Positions 16,421-25,498 of a DNA stretch of 64,000 nt are shown piece by piece. Within the stretch, counting starts at the first letter, position 1; each line of letters starts with the position of its first letter. Source of the DNA: Geitlerinema sp. PCC 7407 (GTDB lineage: Bacteria > Cyanobacteriota > Cyanobacteriia > PCC-7407); contig NC_019703.1 in NCBI RefSeq assembly GCF_000317045.1, positions 3,398,501 through 3,462,500 on the forward strand, read 5' to 3'. Below the pieces are notes generated by a model. The model did not search any database and was not told where the DNA came from. It worked only from the letters and a program-made list of their open reading frames with translations. The translations under genes and the position numbers were made by a program.

Positions 16421-17245
16421 GGTCGCAAAGACTTCTTGTAAAGCATCACGATCGCCAAATCTTTGTTGGTCATAACGGGCATCCCACCAAAGCCAATTGG
16501 TCGAATCCGCCCAGACTCGGTGCTTTCTAAGAACCTCCAATCTTGACAATGCGAGTCCACCCAGAACAAAGTCAGGTCTGCTCCAAGTTAAAAGTTCATC
16601 TAACTGTTCGTTAGACAAACCAAACTTTAATCCCATTGGCATTGTACTTTCGGCTCTGAGCAGACCTCCTAAAGCAATTTTTTGGTAGCCAATTTCTTTA
16701 TACTCACTGATCAGAGCCACTAGGAAGCTCTTTGGAGAGTAATAATGTGGCAACAATGCCTCCAGATGAGGCTGAAAATTGTCTTGCCAGTTGTACAAAC
16801 TTTCTCCAACTTGAACAACCCCAATTAGCTGGTAGGGTCTAGGCTTCGATGAATACTCTTGCCATGCAATTCGAGCAAGATGTAACGATAATAAAGGCTC
16901 TCGAATTACATCAGGGGCAAACACATAATCTGGTTCAAACCGATCACAGCGATCGAAAAAGGTTTTGAACTGCTGCTGAAACTGTTGATGATTAGCCAAC
17001 TTAAATTCACGAACCCATCTATTTCCGATAAATGCACAATCAACTTGGTAGTACCACGGTTTTCCCTTATTCTCAAACACACCACTGTCAATGAAATATG
17101 GCTTACCTTGGGATCGAAGCAAACCAAGAAAATTATCAGACTCGATGAAAGTTGCCAAAATACCAAAATCGCCTTTAATCCTTTGCAGCTTTCTTAGAAG
17201 ATTGAGTCGATTGACAGCAAAGACAGGTAGAAAGTTTTTTTCCAT
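16376..17245 (-). CDS. Small TGT/DpdA-family transglycosylase
   Basis: A 289-residue protein with the queuine tRNA-ribosyltransferase layout: YFIDSGVFENKG (substrate Asp), YQLIGVVQVGES (the GVVQG-like strand), YQKIALGGLLRA, and VWADSTNW where the nucleophile Asp would sit. DpdA-type relatives act on DNA. It overlaps dpdB tail-to-tail and is much shorter than the 711-residue DpdA at 52508, lacking its N-terminal domain. It may be a second DNA transglycosylase, a substrate-specific partner, or an enzyme acting on another nucleic acid. The active-site aspartates appear present, so it need not be dead. Confidence 0.72.
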   Translation of the reverse strand: MEKNFLPVFAVNRLNLLRKLQRIKGDFGILATFIESDNFLGLLRSQGKPYFIDSGVFENKGKPWYYQVDCAFIGNRWVREFKLANHQQFQQQFKTFFDRCDRFEPDYVFAPDVIREPLLSLHLARIAWQEYSSKPRPYQLIGVVQVGESLYNWQDNFQPHLEALLPHYYSPKSFLVALISEYKEIGYQKIALGGLLRAESTMPMGLKFGLSNEQLDELLTWSRPDFVLGGLALSRLEVLRKHRVWADSTNWLWWDARYDQQRFGDRDALQEVFATSDNTSSGNDPYELA

Positions 17246-17677
17246 ACAATTAAGTGCGAATAGTATTCAGCTTTTAGCCGTTTTTATTATTTAGGAAAGA
17301 ACTTTTATTATTATGAAATACTTTTTTAATTCTCAAAGAATTGATGCATTATTCTCAATTCTAAGGATGTTTTCTTAATATTGCTCAGTTGAAATTACAG
17401 ACACAACTATAAGTATGATTTGAACGTATTTTGAGCTGTGCTAAGAATCACAAGATACTTCTGCGATTCCTTGGAAGTATACATGATGGGAGAAACTTAA
17501 AAGTTGCCAATTGATAAGTTTTAGATAGTAAGTTTTTCCAGGTTTGTAGGTTCCTTACAATAAATTGACTTTCGTCAAGTAAGCTAGTGGCTTTTCTTCT
17601 TTCACATAAGATTAAGGATGGGCACAAAGCTTTGTGCGGACTTGTCTCGTGCGTAATTTAGTGGTGTGGCTTGATTT
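17246..17677. other. AT-rich divergent intergenic region
   Basis: About 430 bp between the leftward TGT-like gene and the rightward helicase gene, rich in A/T runs, so both promoters probably lie here. A partial AAGTTGCCAATTGATAAGTT (about 17502-17521) loosely resembles the palindromes at 10862 and 56886. No gene seen. Confidence 0.4.
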
Positions 17678-20056
17678 GTGATTTCCTTCGAAGCCTACAA
17701 AAATCTTATTCGTGAAACCCTTAATCGTGACCTAGAGGGAAACTCAGCACAACATGACGGAGTCGGTCATGAAAGCAACGATGTTCTTATGCTTGTGGCT
17801 GGACCAGGATCTGGTAAAACAACGGTTCTAGTACTACGTGCATTGCGCCATGTTTTAGTGGATGACATTCTGCCAGAACATATACTTATTACGACATTCA
17901 CTAAAAAAGCAGCGAAAGAGCTTCGAACTCGCTGGCTTGACTGGGGTAATGCCTTCCTAAACGCTTTGTCAGCTAATCCTCATTTTCAAGAGCGCATTCA
18001 TCAGCTTGATCTCAACCGATGTCGGATTGACACCTTAGATAGCATTGCACAACAAGCTTTAACAGAAAATCGCCTTCCTGGAGAGCTTGCACCAGTTGTT
18101 GCGGAAGGGGCCACTTCAAAGCTTCTACTTAAGCGGTTCTCCTTTAGATCCGTTTATGATATGCATCAGAATGAGTTAGATGAACTTTTCTCTCGGTACA
18201 CTTTTGAAGGAGATCCACCTCGTAACCGTGGTGAAGCCTTATCTGTTGCAAAAACTTTGTGTGAGCGCCTTGTACAAGATCTGGTGAATCTACAAAGTTT
18301 TAGTGGTGACAGTTCTGCTCATCAATATATAGTTGATATTCTCACAGCATATCAAACTCGTCTTCGAGAAACGAACTTATTTGATTTTGCCTTCTTAGAA
18401 CTTGAGCTTTTACAAAGGCTGAGAAATGTAACCTTATGTGAATGGAGTAGTGATATCCAAGCTCTTCTGATAGACGAGTATCAAGACACCAACCCTTTAC
18501 AAGAAGCAATTTACTTTGAAATTATCTCAGCTTCAGCTCCTGTGGTCACGATGGTTGGTGATGACGACCAGTCAATGTATAGATTTCGCGGCGGTTCTGT
18601 TGAACTCTTTACGCAGTTTGGAGAAAGATGTAGTGATGCAACAGGTCGGCAGACGAGACGAATTGACATGGTTGCTAACTACCGCTCATTTGATGAGATA
18701 GTCGATTTCTACAACAGACATATCACTGGGGATCCAAATTTCAATTCTGCAAGAATTTCGCCTCCTAAACCAGAAGTTATTTCTCAAAGAGGTTCAGGAG
18801 GAATGCCAGTTCTTGGATTATTTCGGGCAAATCCAAACGACCTAGCAGTATCATTAGCATCTTGGTTAAGCCAGTTATTCACTGAGCGTAGTCTTACCAT
18901 AAGCAGAGGCGAAGAAAGGTATGAACTGAATGTAACTCCTGAAGGGGATTTGGGTGACTGTGTCCTACTAGCTCATAGCGTTGAAGAAGCAAAGTACAAG
19001 TACAACAGACAACAAAGAATTGGTGAAACTGAAACTAGATTTGCTGGTCTTTTTAGAGATGGGATGCTAGATGAGGGTCTCCAAATTTTTAACCCTCGTG
19101 GTAGAGCACTTAGAACTATTACAAGTGTTCAGCAAATTTTAGGACTTCTCCTCCTTTGTCTTGACCCAGATGGAGATTTGGTAGACCAAGTATTTCCAAC
19201 AAATGAGGCTCGTTTCTTCTTAAATGAATGGAAAAATAGAGCTAACACGTTGATTGCTCAAAATCCGTATCCTTCAGATAACGGCGGTCTTGGCAATTTT
19301 GTGCAGACGTGGCAGCGCGTATCCCGTGGAAATATAAATCCTGATTTCCCTCCCGACTGGCCAGTATTGGAGTTGATATTCAAGCTAATCGCATGGATGC
19401 CTAGTTTTCAAAATGACCCTGAGCATCAAGTTTGGCTTGAAGCAATTACAAGAACAGTATCGAGTGCTGGAATAGCCTCGCCTTACGGAATGAAAATCCT
19501 GCAAAATGGCTCGCACTGTCGATTGAGCCGCCAGAGTTTTATTCGAGATGCCCTCCTGCCAATTGCTGAAGATGAGGTAGATGTCGATGAAGATATTATG
19601 CCTAGTGTTCCGCGTAACTACCTCCAATTAATGACTATTCACCAATCAAAAGGATTAGAATTTCCACTGGTAATTGTTGATGTAGGAAGTCACTTCACTC
19701 GAAATCATCATAAACAGGCATTCCGCAGATTTCCACAAAACTCATCTAATGTTGTAGTTATGGAGGATGATGTTGAAGCTCACTTAGCCTCTCCCCTAAG
19801 AGGAGGAAGGGATCCCCTTGATCGGTCGTTTGATGATTTAGTGCGCCTTTACTATGTTGCTTATAGCCGTCCTCAGTCTGTGCTTATTTTGGTTGGCTGT
19901 GAGTCGTGTTTAACCTATGGTCGAGGCGCACAGTTTAGTGGTTCGATCCCAAATGTAGCACTAGGCTGGAATCGCGATGGAACCTGGCCGTGGCGACAAC
20001 CTTTTGCAGGGCGTAGACGCCCTATACAAGTTGAGCCTCCATTACTTTTGATTTGA
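17678..20056 (+). CDS. UvrD/PcrA-like superfamily 1 helicase
   Basis: A 792-residue protein starting at GTG 17678. Motifs in order: Walker A LVAGPGSGKTTVLVLRA, FTKKAAKEL (Ia), LLIDEYQDTNP (II), VGDDDQSMYRFRGG (III), then LMTIHQSKGLEFPLVIVD (V) and LYYVAYSRPQ (VI). It is a 3'-5' DNA helicase/translocase of the RecB/UvrD type. The PD-(D/E)XK nuclease gene begins 3 bp after its stop, so the two likely form a helicase-nuclease pair resembling AddAB in parts. Surroundings suggest a defence role. Confidence 0.88.
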   Translation: MISFEAYKNLIRETLNRDLEGNSAQHDGVGHESNDVLMLVAGPGSGKTTVLVLRALRHVLVDDILPEHILITTFTKKAAKELRTRWLDWGNAFLNALSANPHFQERIHQLDLNRCRIDTLDSIAQQALTENRLPGELAPVVAEGATSKLLLKRFSFRSVYDMHQNELDELFSRYTFEGDPPRNRGEALSVAKTLCERLVQDLVNLQSFSGDSSAHQYIVDILTAYQTRLRETNLFDFAFLELELLQRLRNVTLCEWSSDIQALLIDEYQDTNPLQEAIYFEIISASAPVVTMVGDDDQSMYRFRGGSVELFTQFGERCSDATGRQTRRIDMVANYRSFDEIVDFYNRHITGDPNFNSARISPPKPEVISQRGSGGMPVLGLFRANPNDLAVSLASWLSQLFTERSLTISRGEERYELNVTPEGDLGDCVLLAHSVEEAKYKYNRQQRIGETETRFAGLFRDGMLDEGLQIFNPRGRALRTITSVQQILGLLLLCLDPDGDLVDQVFPTNEARFFLNEWKNRANTLIAQNPYPSDNGGLGNFVQTWQRVSRGNINPDFPPDWPVLELIFKLIAWMPSFQNDPEHQVWLEAITRTVSSAGIASPYGMKILQNGSHCRLSRQSFIRDALLPIAEDEVDVDEDIMPSVPRNYLQLMTIHQSKGLEFPLVIVDVGSHFTRNHHKQAFRRFPQNSSNVVVMEDDVEAHLASPLRGGRDPLDRSFDDLVRLYYVAYSRPQSVLILVGCESCLTYGRGAQFSGSIPNVALGWNRDGTWPWRQPFAGRRRPIQVEPPLLLI

Positions 20057-20059
20057 ATT

Positions 20060-21229
20060 ATGGAACTAGAGATTAAGCGACCAGATCACATTGTGCCTAG
20101 CTATTCCATGACAGGTGATTTACTGTCGTATCTGCGGTGTCGCTTGCAGTATAGGTATCACAATGGAAGTGCGCTGCCGCCTTCTCGTCCTGTTCAGCAG
20201 TGGTTTGGGGAGTTTCTTCATGGAACTCTAGAATTAGCATTTAGATTTTGGGAGGATGATCATGGGAACTACCCATTTCCATGGCCCTGTACTCAACGGG
20301 AATGGAGGGAGGTTCCACCGGACTGGGATCTACATGATATTGGCAAGTTTGCTGATAGAGTTGAGTCAGCGTTGAAGCAACAGGGGAAAGAAGCCCGAAG
20401 CGAAAATGCTCGCAATTCGGGTTATCAGCGTGTTGCAATGGCTATCAACCAGTTGGGACCACACTTATTTCCCCTAATTGCGGCAGCAGAAAAGAAAGTT
20501 ATAGGTACAAGGGCAGTTCCAAGTTCCGGGCGATCATTGAGATGCTCGAATTATGAAGTTCACGGAGTCATAGATGTATTAACCCATGTCACACTTGGTG
20601 AGGCTGCTGACAACAACTTGATTTCCAGATGTGTAGAAGAAGCTTGTCCGACTCTGTCTGGTGAATATGAGGTGATTGTTGACTATAAAGGAGCAAGACG
20701 TCCTAATTCTACAGAACCCTACTGGGAACAGGGTGATTGGCAGGTTCAGACTTATGCTTGGCTTAGGAGCCGTCAACCAGATGCATTACCTGTTGCTGCC
20801 GGGATTTTAATCTATATCAATGAACTTACACCTGGCGACAAAGAGATGCAAGGTCTCAAAAAAGGTATCGCTGAGGGGACAACGGATGTTGTTCCAGATC
20901 CTGGATCAAGAGATGAGCAACTCGTACGGATGTGGAGACCAGGGAATGATACAGACCAACTATCCCAGGAATTTAGATTGCGACGTGCTATTCGAGTTAT
21001 TCCCATAACAGATGGGAGTACGCAGGCAGCATTGACTGCTTTTGATGAAGTTGTTCGTCGCGCTGAAGAGGATATTGTTGAAGAAGCTTACGTTGGCAAC
21101 ATTTTACATGCTTGGTCTCCCCAGTGCGAGGATGATGACACTTGCGCTGCTTGTGATTTCCGACATTTTTGCCCTCGACCAGCAGGTACGGGTGAAGATT
21201 ACGAACCGGGTACACCCTCCGCTCCATAA
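20060..21229 (+). CDS. PD-(D/E)XK nuclease with RecB/Cas4-type cysteine cluster
   Basis: A 389-residue protein. An early Cys sits in LRCRLQYRYHNG, and the C-terminal CAACDFRHFCP completes a Cys-x2-Cys-x5-Cys pattern, together the iron-sulfur arrangement of AddB, Cas4 and related nucleases. YEVIVDYKGARR supplies the D and DxK active site, with QVQTYAWL as the downstream QxxxY-like motif. It is translationally coupled to the UvrD-like gene. The pair probably processes DNA ends; whether it belongs functionally to the Dpd system or is separate is not shown. Confidence 0.82.
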   Translation: MELEIKRPDHIVPSYSMTGDLLSYLRCRLQYRYHNGSALPPSRPVQQWFGEFLHGTLELAFRFWEDDHGNYPFPWPCTQREWREVPPDWDLHDIGKFADRVESALKQQGKEARSENARNSGYQRVAMAINQLGPHLFPLIAAAEKKVIGTRAVPSSGRSLRCSNYEVHGVIDVLTHVTLGEAADNNLISRCVEEACPTLSGEYEVIVDYKGARRPNSTEPYWEQGDWQVQTYAWLRSRQPDALPVAAGILIYINELTPGDKEMQGLKKGIAEGTTDVVPDPGSRDEQLVRMWRPGNDTDQLSQEFRLRRAIRVIPITDGSTQAALTAFDEVVRRAEEDIVEEAYVGNILHAWSPQCEDDDTCAACDFRHFCPRPAGTGEDYEPGTPSAP

Positions 21230-21266
21230 TCTAAGTCTTCAGATAATCAGGCTTAACCGTTTCAAT

Positions 21267-23534
21267 TCATCCATCCCCCAGCCAATTCTGCAGTTCACGT
21301 AGTAAACTGGCACTGCCTTTACTATTGACACGTAGTAGCCGCTCCTCAGAGCAGTGTTGCTCAATGAATCCAGTTGCTGCATGTTTAGAGCTTGCAGTCA
21401 CCATTACTACTAAATCATCATTCTGTACCCATTGACGCAGTCGATCGCTCCCTCCCTTGTCATGGCTTAGATGAACTGTAATACCCTCACAAGTATTCTC
21501 CAGGAAGCTCTTCACTCGTTGGGCAACTGGTTCAGTAAGGGTATATATTAAGACAGCTTTATTCTTCAATTTCTGGAAAATATTCTGTGAGGTCTGGTCC
21601 GCTTCTTCCGTCTCACTCTTTTGAACGAGCAAATCAGAAAAAGATGCCTCTAGCTTCAAATCCTTGGCAAGAGAGTGGAAAATACTCCACTGAACCTCAT
21701 CAATCCGATTAGCAAAGTCTCGCAGGCTCTCTGCAACCTTGAACAGAAGCTGCGATCGCCTATCTCGATCTGGACAGGGATGTAGGATAAAAATATTGAC
21801 GGTGTCTAGTCCCCAATCAACTGTGCTGGGTGCTTGATAGCAGTCCCATAAATCCAGAGCGTAATCAAGCAGGTTGGTGTACTGCTGGGTATCAACGCCT
21901 AGCGCCAACAAGATAGTGACTAGCTCATTGAAAAGAGTTAAGTGCTGGTCTCCTGCTCCAGTTGGAACAATGCCAAAGACAAGGGTATCTAAAATGGCGG
22001 TATAGAGGGGTAGAAATTCGCGACGAGGAAAATTTGGGTCTTTTTGAAACGAGCTAAGTAAATGGGGAAAAGCGTCTTGAAGGGTTTCTGGGGCCTTTGC
22101 CACTATCGAATTTTGCAACGACAAGAATTGGGCGATCGCTCCTGGTTCATCCAACAAGTGTGCCACATACCATTCCTGTGCCCCTTGTCTTGCACTATAG
22201 GCTGCTCGCTCCCACGCTGAATTCTGGTCTAGGATTGATAACCACTCTAACCAATTTGTGGGTACAGAATCCGCTGTGGCATTTGTGTCAGTTTGGGCTT
22301 TACCAATCAGCGACTCAAGGAATGTTCGGTTCCTCCGGCTTGCTTGAATTGCATCCTGCTCCTCATTAGAGAGTTGATCAAACGCTTGTAGAGCAACCCA
22401 CTCTGCTTCTAGGGTTTGCAGTTCGTAAGCTGCCTCCAGTAGTAGCCTGACAGACTGTTGAGAGGATGGGTGTTCCTGAAGAAGGGCTAGAACGCGATCG
22501 TAGTTCCCAACTTCTGCTGCTTGTATCGCCTCTTCTAAAGGCTCGGATTGGGGTACAGGCGGTGTGGTGTCTGGCAGAAGCCTTGCCAAGCTCTGCATAC
22601 ATCGCTGATCGGCTTCAGACAATCCTGGAACGGTTAACAGTTCGTCTCGCAAAGCTGGGTTAGGAGGTTCGCCTCCCACTGCCAAAAGCATGAAAGACTT
22701 CACAACCTCTGCAACTCTGCTACCAGCTCGGTTAGTGAAGAGGATTCCATACTTGGGCAGGATAGCTTCCTGAAAATAGGCAGCAGCGCTGCGAGTTGCA
22801 ATCGTAATTTCAAAGCGGCTTAACTCGCATTGGTAAATTGCTTGAATAACAGCTTGGGTAACAGCAAAGGGACGACGAACTTGCAATAAATCGGGCAACT
22901 CGGGCAGGCGTAACAACTCGTTCCATGCCTGGAGTTCCGCCAGCATCTGTACCCGAAGAAACAGCAGATTCAGGGTATCCAGACGATTTTGATTGCGGAG
23001 GTATTGAAGTTCCTTCTCAGCAGTAGAGCGATCGCCCACCTGTAATGCCGTATAGAAATCTCGCAGAACTCGCCCTGTCGCTCGTGGTGCTTCATAGCTA
23101 CCACTGGTTTTGCGATTGAGAACCTTGAGCATTCTGGTCAAAGCACTTCGGATTTCCGTTGAATTATTGGATTGATCACGTTTCCCTTGAAACTTAAAGG
23201 CATTTCCTTGGGTTATTTCCTGTACCGCTGCTTCAACGGGGTCACTGAGTTCAAGGGAGGCTCTTTGTCCTCGAAAGGTTGACCAAGTTGGACCAATAAA
23301 GGCAGTAAGTTCCTCTCGCAAGCCACGAAATTGCTGCTCAGTAAAGGCAATGCCATACCAATCTGTCCCTGCTTCCCGAGCGCAAGGGAGTACAGAAGGA
23401 AATCCTTTCTTTAATCGGGCAATCCAGGGTTGGAGAAAAGGATTTGCTTGTGCCCGTTCCAGCGTCAGTCGGTTACCCTCACCAAAAAACTGTTCTAAAA
23501 ACTCACGAATCTCTAAACTGGCTTTTGCACTCAT
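21267..23534 (-). CDS. dpdD: DpdD, Dpd restriction-associated protein
   Basis: A 755-residue protein whose ATG at 23534 overlaps the dpdK stop as ATGA. It is largely helical with repeat-like segments in the middle. The C-terminal 100 residues (AVLIYTLTEPVAQRVKSFLE ... HLSHDKGGSDRLRQWVQNDD) look like a small Rossmann-type domain. I assign DpdD from size, pairing with dpdK and the surrounding dpd genes; its biochemical role is not established as far as I know. It converges with the nuclease gene, 37 bp away. Confidence 0.75.
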   Translation of the reverse strand: MSAKASLEIREFLEQFFGEGNRLTLERAQANPFLQPWIARLKKGFPSVLPCAREAGTDWYGIAFTEQQFRGLREELTAFIGPTWSTFRGQRASLELSDPVEAAVQEITQGNAFKFQGKRDQSNNSTEIRSALTRMLKVLNRKTSGSYEAPRATGRVLRDFYTALQVGDRSTAEKELQYLRNQNRLDTLNLLFLRVQMLAELQAWNELLRLPELPDLLQVRRPFAVTQAVIQAIYQCELSRFEITIATRSAAAYFQEAILPKYGILFTNRAGSRVAEVVKSFMLLAVGGEPPNPALRDELLTVPGLSEADQRCMQSLARLLPDTTPPVPQSEPLEEAIQAAEVGNYDRVLALLQEHPSSQQSVRLLLEAAYELQTLEAEWVALQAFDQLSNEEQDAIQASRRNRTFLESLIGKAQTDTNATADSVPTNWLEWLSILDQNSAWERAAYSARQGAQEWYVAHLLDEPGAIAQFLSLQNSIVAKAPETLQDAFPHLLSSFQKDPNFPRREFLPLYTAILDTLVFGIVPTGAGDQHLTLFNELVTILLALGVDTQQYTNLLDYALDLWDCYQAPSTVDWGLDTVNIFILHPCPDRDRRSQLLFKVAESLRDFANRIDEVQWSIFHSLAKDLKLEASFSDLLVQKSETEEADQTSQNIFQKLKNKAVLIYTLTEPVAQRVKSFLENTCEGITVHLSHDKGGSDRLRQWVQNDDLVVMVTASSKHAATGFIEQHCSEERLLRVNSKGSASLLRELQNWLGDG

Positions 23535-24046
23535 GACACCCTGCCTCCCCAACGCGCTCTGAAATTCAGCTTTTGTTCTGCGATCGCTGTTGGGTCAGTT
23601 TCATAGCTCAGTGTTTCTTGGTTGACTGTAATCCCATTGAAAGTAAAGTTCATGGAACCAGCCAAGTAAAAGGAATCTGACAAAATTCCCTTGGAGTGCA
23701 GCTCTTCTGCCTTATGAAGACTCAAGTAGTCCAGGTCAGCCTTGGTTTTTAATGTTTCTAGAAAGCTATTGTTATGTGGGTCAGGGCGAGTAGCCACACA
23801 AACCATACTTCCCTGCTTGGTTAAAGAAGCAAGAACTTGGGAGAGACGAATCTTGGAGCGATACCAGGACGGCTCTAATGCTTGAAATGTGTTAGCCGTA
23901 TTATCAATGACTGGAATGTCTGAAATCCAGGGAGACACTAGCCACAGATGTTGACTAGGAGCGATCAATTCTGCAACCAGAATAGCCTGAAGCAAGTCTG
24001 GTACTTGGCGTGCAGTGAGCCGAGAGTGAATGTAACGTGCAGACAT
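23531..24046 (-). CDS. dpdK: DpdK, phospholipase D-like protein
   Basis: A 171-residue single-domain PLD-family protein. LWLVSPWISDIPV is the typical strand before the active site, and LHSKGILSDSFYLAGSMNFT gives the HxK and GSxN elements of one HKD motif, so it would act as a dimer. In the Dpd system it is grouped with the restriction genes and could be a nuclease. Its stop overlaps the dpdD start (ATGA), indicating translational coupling. Confidence 0.82.
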   Translation of the reverse strand: MSARYIHSRLTARQVPDLLQAILVAELIAPSQHLWLVSPWISDIPVIDNTANTFQALEPSWYRSKIRLSQVLASLTKQGSMVCVATRPDPHNNSFLETLKTKADLDYLSLHKAEELHSKGILSDSFYLAGSMNFTFNGITVNQETLSYETDPTAIAEQKLNFRARWGGRVS

Positions 24047-24142
24047 GCATTACTTGTTTGAGCATCTTAATACAAGCATATCTGCTTCAGCAGACAGATA
24101 CACCTCACTATCCTATTTCCTGCTCGCAAGTGACAATAGCTC

Positions 24143-24553
24143 CTACTCAATATGAAGTGCGTTTGAGCTGAAACGGGTTTTGATATAGCCACCAACGTTT
24201 TCAATGAAGCCATTCTTGGTTTCTTCTGAAGGAAATACTAGATTAAATCTATTAATGGACTTTAGACTATCTTTATAGTCATTGATAGCATGAAAAATAG
24301 CTCTACTGGCGTTTTCGCTGCCGGCAAAGTCAGGTCGCAGAACAACATCTGCTGAGTTTTGAGACGAGTTGTGGCATCCAAGCTTAACGACTTGCTCATC
24401 GATAAATTTTTTAGCTGCTTCTTCAGAGGAAAAAGTTAAGAATATTTCCTCAAACGAGGCTACGAGTGCATCTTCTTGAAACGTGCTAAGAGCGAGCAGT
24501 AGCGCAGCTACTATAACATCTCCACCATCTAAAGAAACGGAAATTCTAAACAC
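24143..24553 (-). CDS. Hypothetical protein upstream of dpdK
   Basis: A 136-residue protein (MFRISVSLDGGDVIVAALLL ... FAGSENASRAIFHAINDYKD). The pattern EEAAKKFIDEQVVKLG ... EETKNGFIENVGGYIKTR suggests two similar halves built from strand-helix units. No family recognised. It lies between the second stalk gene and dpdK, on the same strand as both, so it could belong to either group. Confidence 0.5.
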   Translation of the reverse strand: MFRISVSLDGGDVIVAALLLALSTFQEDALVASFEEIFLTFSSEEAAKKFIDEQVVKLGCHNSSQNSADVVLRPDFAGSENASRAIFHAINDYKDSLKSINRFNLVFPSEETKNGFIENVGGYIKTRFSSNALHIE

Positions 24554-24821
24554 TGAAAATTCGCCTTTTTTATTAGGTTGAGCCTACCAACTAATTCCCA
24601 CGTAAGTAATCAGTCCTCTATAAAACTGTTTCTGTGTCTTCAACAGAAGATTAATGACAGCAATGAAGTCCCAGCCAAATGATTTCTCCCAAGCTTTCTG
24701 TTCGTACTCTCGTTCTCAAGTCCATCGAGTTCTGTCTATTGGTTATACTCTCGGACACAGTTCTATGACTCTTTGTTTTGCTTCATCAAATTTAGCATTC
24801 ATAGGAAAAATGAGCGGAAGA

Positions 24822-25498
24822 CTATCTGAAGGTGTGTGTCGCCCAAAGTGCTCCTCCACCATCTTGATACACAACAATATTTCCGTCGGCCTGAATTGCC
24901 AAATATTTATTGCCTGCATCAATTCTTGGGGCTTTGCCTTTGCCATCTGAACTGATGTTGATAGTTCTAGCATCAACTGTTTGGGCCAACTTTAAAGCTT
25001 GATTAGCGGTAGTTTGAGCCGCATCAGCCTTTCTTACTCCACTATTAGCGGTAGTTTGAGCCGCATCAGCTTTTCCTACTCCATTATTGGCAGTAGCTTG
25101 GGCGTTGTTAGCTCTATTTACCGCATCATTAGCAGTAGCTTGGGCGTTATCAGCAGTAGCTTGGGCATTGTTAGCTCTATTTACTGCATCACTAGCGGTG
25201 GCTTGGGCAGTAGATATGTTTGCATCATGAGTCATAAGATTAGCATCGTGTAAATTCAGCCTTTGTTCAAAAGTGGAGAAGATTTGATCAACATTGTGAT
25301 TGACAATTTGAGCATCGTCTAAGACAACCAATTTTTGGGTTGTAATTGATTGAGCTAATTGCTGCTCAAGCTCAAGGATATCTTGTTGATATTGCCTAAC
25401 TTCTGCTTCAAGCAAACCTACCTTTTTTTAGTATCTCCCAAATCTTTTTGTAGGGCTTCTACTAAGTCTGACAACTGATCAAGTGTTAATGGTGACAT
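24822..25498 (-). pseudogene. Frameshifted coiled-coil stalk protein with C-terminal mannose-lectin motif
   Basis: Translation from the ATG at 25498 gives MSPLTLDQLSDLVEALQ and then stops after 26 codons. Adding one base at the seven-T run 25423-25429 (plus strand) joins it to the downstream frame, restoring an alignment with the intact paralogue at 27722-28537. The rest holds heptads, about six 11-residue units of the type NRANNAQATAN and DAAQTTANQ, then a tail with QADGNIVVY, which matches the B-lectin mannose-binding motif QxDxNxVxY. It could be a true frameshift, a slippage switch, or a sequencing error in a homopolymer. It lies directly after the 299-residue gene. Confidence 0.7.
25000..25215 (-). 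repeat. Coding repeats of the lectin-tipped stalk
   Basis: Roughly 33-bp imperfect units encode 11-residue repeats (NRANNAQATAN, KADAAQTTANS). Such Ala/Asn/Thr repeats form trimeric coiled-coil stalks. Confidence 0.6.
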
